Assembly: GCF_019904155.1 (NCBI RefSeq)
Contig: NZ_JAHCMB010000048.1
Span: 1-64,000, forward strand
DNA from: Paenibacillus sinensis
Lineage (GTDB): Bacteria > Bacillota > Bacilli > Paenibacillales > Paenibacillaceae
Direction: 5' to 3'
DNA: 64,000 nt
Part shown: one piece after another, positions 61,283-64,000 of the stretch
How positions within the stretch are numbered: position 1 is the first letter of the stretch
Layout of the letters: every line of letters begins with the position of its first letter
Notes under the pieces: generated by a model
Databases searched by the model: none
What the model was told of the DNA's origin: nothing
Seen by the model: the letters and a program-made list of their open reading frames with translations, nothing else
Translations under genes and position numbers: made by a program

Positions 61283-61317
61283 GGCGGAAGAGCTCCGGCA
61301 GGAGTTGTTCCGCTTTT
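61283..61317 (+). terminator. Terminator after the ubiB-like gene
   Basis: GCGGAA...TTCCGC outer and CTCC/GGAG inner pairing, followed by TTTT. Confidence 0.85.
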
Positions 61318-61363
61318 ATGTCGGGCGAGACGTTACTATACAAGGAAGAAGAAGGTGATGAGA

Positions 61364-63082
61364 ATGACGGGTTTTAAAGAGTTGGGGGTTTCGGCGGAAC
61401 TGACCGGGGTTCTTCGCGGGCAGGGCATTGCACAGCCTACTCCCGTGCAGGCGGAGGCGATTCCGCCGCTGGTCCAGGGACTTGACGTAATCGCGAGAGC
61501 GAAGACAGGAACGGGGAAGACACTGGCGTTCCTGCTGCCGATTCTCGATAAAATCAGGCCGGAGCGGCCATTCCCGCAGGCGCTGATCCTTGCTCCTACG
61601 CGGGAGCTGGCGCTTCAGATTACAGAGGAAGCGCGCAAACTGACCGAGAAGAGCGATATCAAAATCCTGGCCGTATACGGCGGGCAGGATGTGGAGAAGC
61701 AGCTGCGCAAGCTGGAAGGCGGACGGCATCTGATTATCGGAACGCCGGGAAGACTGCTCGATCACATGCGCCGCGAGACGCTGAGCTTGGGCGGCGTCAC
61801 GATGCTTGTGCTCGATGAAGCAGATCAGATGCTTCACATGGGCTTCCTGGACGAAGTGGAGAGCATCATTACGGCGGTGCCTTCGCGGCGCCAGACGATG
61901 CTGTTCTCGGCGACGATGCCCGATCCGATCAAGCAGCTGGCATCAAGCTATATGCGCCAGCCGATCGACATCTTGATCAAGAGCGGCTCACCGATTCCGC
62001 TGGACAATATCCGCCAGCAGGTCGTCGAGTGCACGGACCGCGCCAAGGAAGAAGCGCTGAAGGCGCTGATTGAGCGGGACCGGCCGTATCTGGCGATTAT
62101 TTTCTGCCGAACGAAGCGGCGGGTATCGAAGCTGAATGAAGCGCTGCAGGAAGCGGGCTATGACTGCGACGAGCTGCATGGCGATCTGTCGCAGAACAAG
62201 CGGGAGGCCGTCATGAAGACGTTCCGCGAGGCGAAGCTGCAGCTGCTGGTCGCCACGGATGTTGCCGCCCGCGGCCTTGACGTCGAAGGCGTGACGCATG
62301 TGTTCAACTACGACATGCCGCTGGATGTCGACAGCTACATCCACCGCATCGGCCGCACGGGCCGCGCGGGCGGCAAGGGACTTGCGATCACCTTCGCCTC
62401 GCCGCGCGACCGCGCGGGACTCGAGATGATCGAGAAGGGCATTTCGCAGCGCCTGGAACGGCGGCGCTACGAGAAGGGCGAATTCGGCGATGCCACATTC
62501 GCCACTTCTGGCGCGGCACGCACCAAGGCCGCGCCGGAGACGGCGCGCGGCGGACGCGGTTCCCGCGCGGGCGGAGCTGCCGCCGGCAGCCGTTCGCAGC
62601 GCGGCGGCGCGGCAGCGGGCGGCCGGAGCAAGGAGTACGGCCGCAGGGAAGATCGCGGCCGGGAAACCGGCGGCCGCAGAGAGGATCGCGGCCGGGAAGC
62701 TGCAGGCCGCGGAGGCAGCACCGGCGGCGGGCGCGTCAAGGACGCCGCCGGCTGGAGCGGCGCGCCCGCACGGCAGGGCCAGGGCCAGGGCCGCCAGGCG
62801 AATGCGCCGGCCCGCGCTCAGGGCGGCGCGGGCAAGGACGGACTGCGGGCAGGAGCAGGCAAAGGCGGTCCGCAGGCGGGCTCAGGCAATGCTGGTCCGC
62901 GGGCAGGAGCAAGCAAAGGCGGTCCGCAAGCAGGCGGACGCGGGAAGGATGCCGGGCGCAGCGGCGGCGGGTACGGCAGCGGTGGACGCGGCAGTGGCGG
63001 GCGCGGTTCGGGAAGCGGCGCAGCGGGCCGCGGAGCCGGCCCTCAGGGCTCCCGGGGCTCGCGAGGTTCGCGCGGAAGGTAG
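61364..63082 (+). CDS. DEAD-box RNA helicase with a long RGG-rich tail
   Basis: A 572-residue protein. Complete helicase core: Q motif GIAQPTPVQAEAIP, ARAKTGTGKT, APTRELA, GTPGR, VLDEADQML, LFSATMP, HRIGRTGRAG. From about residue 375 a 195-residue Gly/Arg/Ala-rich tail follows, with GRREDRGRE repeats and four 9-residue repeats. Such tails bind RNA and favour condensates; the helicase may work in cold adaptation or ribosome assembly. The exact start (ATG 61,364 or 61,358) is uncertain. Confidence 0.92.
   Translation: MTGFKELGVSAELTGVLRGQGIAQPTPVQAEAIPPLVQGLDVIARAKTGTGKTLAFLLPILDKIRPERPFPQALILAPTRELALQITEEARKLTEKSDIKILAVYGGQDVEKQLRKLEGGRHLIIGTPGRLLDHMRRETLSLGGVTMLVLDEADQMLHMGFLDEVESIITAVPSRRQTMLFSATMPDPIKQLASSYMRQPIDILIKSGSPIPLDNIRQQVVECTDRAKEEALKALIERDRPYLAIIFCRTKRRVSKLNEALQEAGYDCDELHGDLSQNKREAVMKTFREAKLQLLVATDVAARGLDVEGVTHVFNYDMPLDVDSYIHRIGRTGRAGGKGLAITFASPRDRAGLEMIEKGISQRLERRRYEKGEFGDATFATSGAARTKAAPETARGGRGSRAGGAAAGSRSQRGGAAAGGRSKEYGRREDRGRETGGRREDRGREAAGRGGSTGGGRVKDAAGWSGAPARQGQGQGRQANAPARAQGGAGKDGLRAGAGKGGPQAGSGNAGPRAGASKGGPQAGGRGKDAGRSGGGYGSGGRGSGGRGSGSGAAGRGAGPQGSRGSRGSRGR
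62840..62947 (+). repeat. 27-bp tandem repeat (4 units) inside the helicase tail
   Basis: Four consecutive units encode GLRAGAGKG, GPQAGSGNA, GPRAGASKG and GPQAGGRGK. The period is 27 bases, so unit number can change without breaking the frame. Confidence 0.85.
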
Positions 63083-63237
63083 CGGCGGGCGGTTTGTTAT
63101 CCGCTGCCAAGGAACGGCGGCTTTGCGGCTGCTAATTTTGGGAACTTAAGGGATTTTGCGGGCGGCTGAAACTTTTGCCGCCTTTATCCTGTCTATAAGC
63201 TGTACAAGCAGTACCGGTGAATTAAGGAGGAAATGCA

Positions 63238-64000
63238 ATGCGAGGCAAATGGTGGGTTCCCCTGCTGCTGCTGGCCGTAATCGCGGCGGGCTGGGCAATA
63301 GGCCGCTATACGGCACCGGCTCCTTCTGCCGGTGATTCGGCGGCGACGGAGCAGCAGGAATTGAACGGCGGAGCGGCATCTACGGCTGCATCTGGTTCCG
63401 AAGTCTCTCCGGCTCCTTCGCCTTCCGGGGAGCCCGGCGGCAATGAAGTCCGGCAAGCCGACACGGAGCCCGACAGCATCGGCGTTATCGTGAACAAGGA
63501 GTATGGACTGGAGGATGGCTATAAGCCGGATGATCTGGTGTATCCGGACGTGCCGTTTATTTTCAAGGAGAAGATCGAGAAGCGAATGCTGCGCAAGGAA
63601 GCCGCTGCGGCACTGGAGGAGATGTTCGCCGGAGCGGAGAAGGACGACGTTTATCTGGCTGGCGTCTCCGGCTACCGTTCCGAAGCGACGCAGACAGTGC
63701 TGTTCGACAACTACGTGAAAAAGGACGGCGAGGAGAAGGCGCGCACTTACAGCGCAGTCCCTGGTCATAGCGAGCACCAGACGGGGCTGGCGATCGACTT
63801 GTCCGGACGGGACGGCACATGCGCGGCGGAGAGCTGCTTCGCCGGAACGAAGGAGGCGGACTGGCTGGCACAGCATGCGCCGGATTACGGCTTCATCATC
63901 CGCTATCCGGAAGGCAAGGAAGCCATAACCGGTTACATGTACGAGCCTTGGCATGTCCGCTATGTCGGCAAGGAGCTTGCCCGCACGCTTACGGAGCAAG
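63238..64000 (+). CDS. VanY-type D-alanyl-D-alanine carboxypeptidase, 3' end missing
   Basis: The first 254 residues are in the window. A signal anchor (WWVPLLLLAVIAAGWAIG) and a Ser/Gly/Glu-rich linker precede the M15B peptidase domain: SGYRSEATQTVLFDNYVK, VPGHSEHQTGLAIDLSG (zinc ligands His and Asp) and EPWHVRYVGKEL (third His). It trims peptidoglycan stem peptides outside the membrane. AAGGAGG precedes the ATG. Only a few terminal residues should be lacking, judged by family length. Confidence 0.9.
   Translation, partial: MRGKWWVPLLLLAVIAAGWAIGRYTAPAPSAGDSAATEQQELNGGAASTAASGSEVSPAPSPSGEPGGNEVRQADTEPDSIGVIVNKEYGLEDGYKPDDLVYPDVPFIFKEKIEKRMLRKEAAAALEEMFAGAEKDDVYLAGVSGYRSEATQTVLFDNYVKKDGEEKARTYSAVPGHSEHQTGLAIDLSGRDGTCAAESCFAGTKEADWLAQHAPDYGFIIRYPEGKEAITGYMYEPWHVRYVGKELARTLTEQ

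Noticed and set aside
62490-63149. Second plus-strand frame across the helicase tail
   Set aside because: Arg/Ala-rich shadow caused by the repetitive RGG region; it has no SD.
1-64000. tRNA, rRNA or riboswitch genes
   Set aside because: I found no cloverleaf, rRNA or S-box-type leader; the expected S-box for met genes would lie before the missing 5' part of the operon.

Overview
The window holds two different kinds of DNA. Positions about 154-14,990 carry the conjugation module of an integrative and conjugative element (ICE) of the Tn1549/CTn type that is usual in gut Clostridia, with nearly all genes on the minus strand. Positions about 14,995-64,000 are ordinary chromosome of a GC-rich, spore-forming Firmicute, most likely Paenibacillus: it has a Spo0E-family phosphatase, MarR/LysR/Fur regulators, CidA/CidB homologues, an LTA-synthase-type sulfatase, several c-di-GMP enzymes and two chemoreceptors. 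The first 153 bases are AT-rich and hold the start of a YczE-like membrane protein gene that resembles neither part. The genus is an inference from gene content; no rRNA or tRNA gene is present.

ICE module, read right to left on the minus strand: ParB-like protein, a gene-free stretch with large inverted repeats, DUF7768, DUF6674, PcfB, VirD4 coupling ATPase, Maff2 membrane protein, VirB6/TrbL-like channel protein, SpoVG-domain protein, DUF7007, PrgI, VirB4 ATPase, NlpC/P60 hydrolase (CD1108 family), DUF4315, DUF4366, a small Cys protein, a cysteine-rich VLP protein, a DUF4316-like protein and MobC. Together they form the type IV secretion machine, its cell-wall hydrolase and a relaxosome accessory protein. 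No relaxase or integrase is in the window, and a strong terminator directly follows mobC. At the right end the element abuts the last 133 codons of metI, so it appears to have inserted into a methionine ABC transporter operon, leaving metQ intact behind a possible outward promoter.

The most striking signal is a 25-nt palindrome (12-nt arm ACTTCGGGCCAA, one central base, then the reverse-complement arm). I found 13 copies between 865 and 14,861 (10 perfect) and none in the 49 kb of chromosome. Most copies lie in the gap between one gene's stop codon and the next gene's Shine-Dalgarno sequence; four lie inside reading frames, always in the same frame, adding TSGQ(V/L)GPK to protein tails or linkers. 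This dispersed punctuation element is my main candidate for an undescribed system.

Chromosome, left to right: metI remnant and metQ; transglutaminase-like protein; GNAT; TVP38; aldo/keto reductase; a 14-nt minisatellite; class V aminotransferase with DsrE-like protein; GGDEF-EAL protein; acetate transporter; two UbiA prenyltransferases around a DUF6081 gene; Gfo/Idh/MocA oxidoreductase; MHYT-GGDEF-EAL; a decayed MocR gene; chemoreceptor; MarR; LTA-synthase-like sulfatase; nuclease-helicase fusion; second Gfo/Idh/MocA; cidAB-like pair with divergent LysR; Spo0E; MarR with a heterodimeric ABC exporter; MMPL transporter; a cluster of seven inverted repeats; IsdG-type haem oxygenase; SDR; FAD-Rieske oxidoreductase; 5TM-GGDEF; Fur-family regulator; chemoreceptor; HemD-like protein; ThuA-like protein; phasin-like protein with UbiB kinase; DEAD-box helicase with an RGG tail; and a VanY-type carboxypeptidase cut by the window end. 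All coordinates, repeats and motifs were read by eye; family names rest on motif recognition without database searches.
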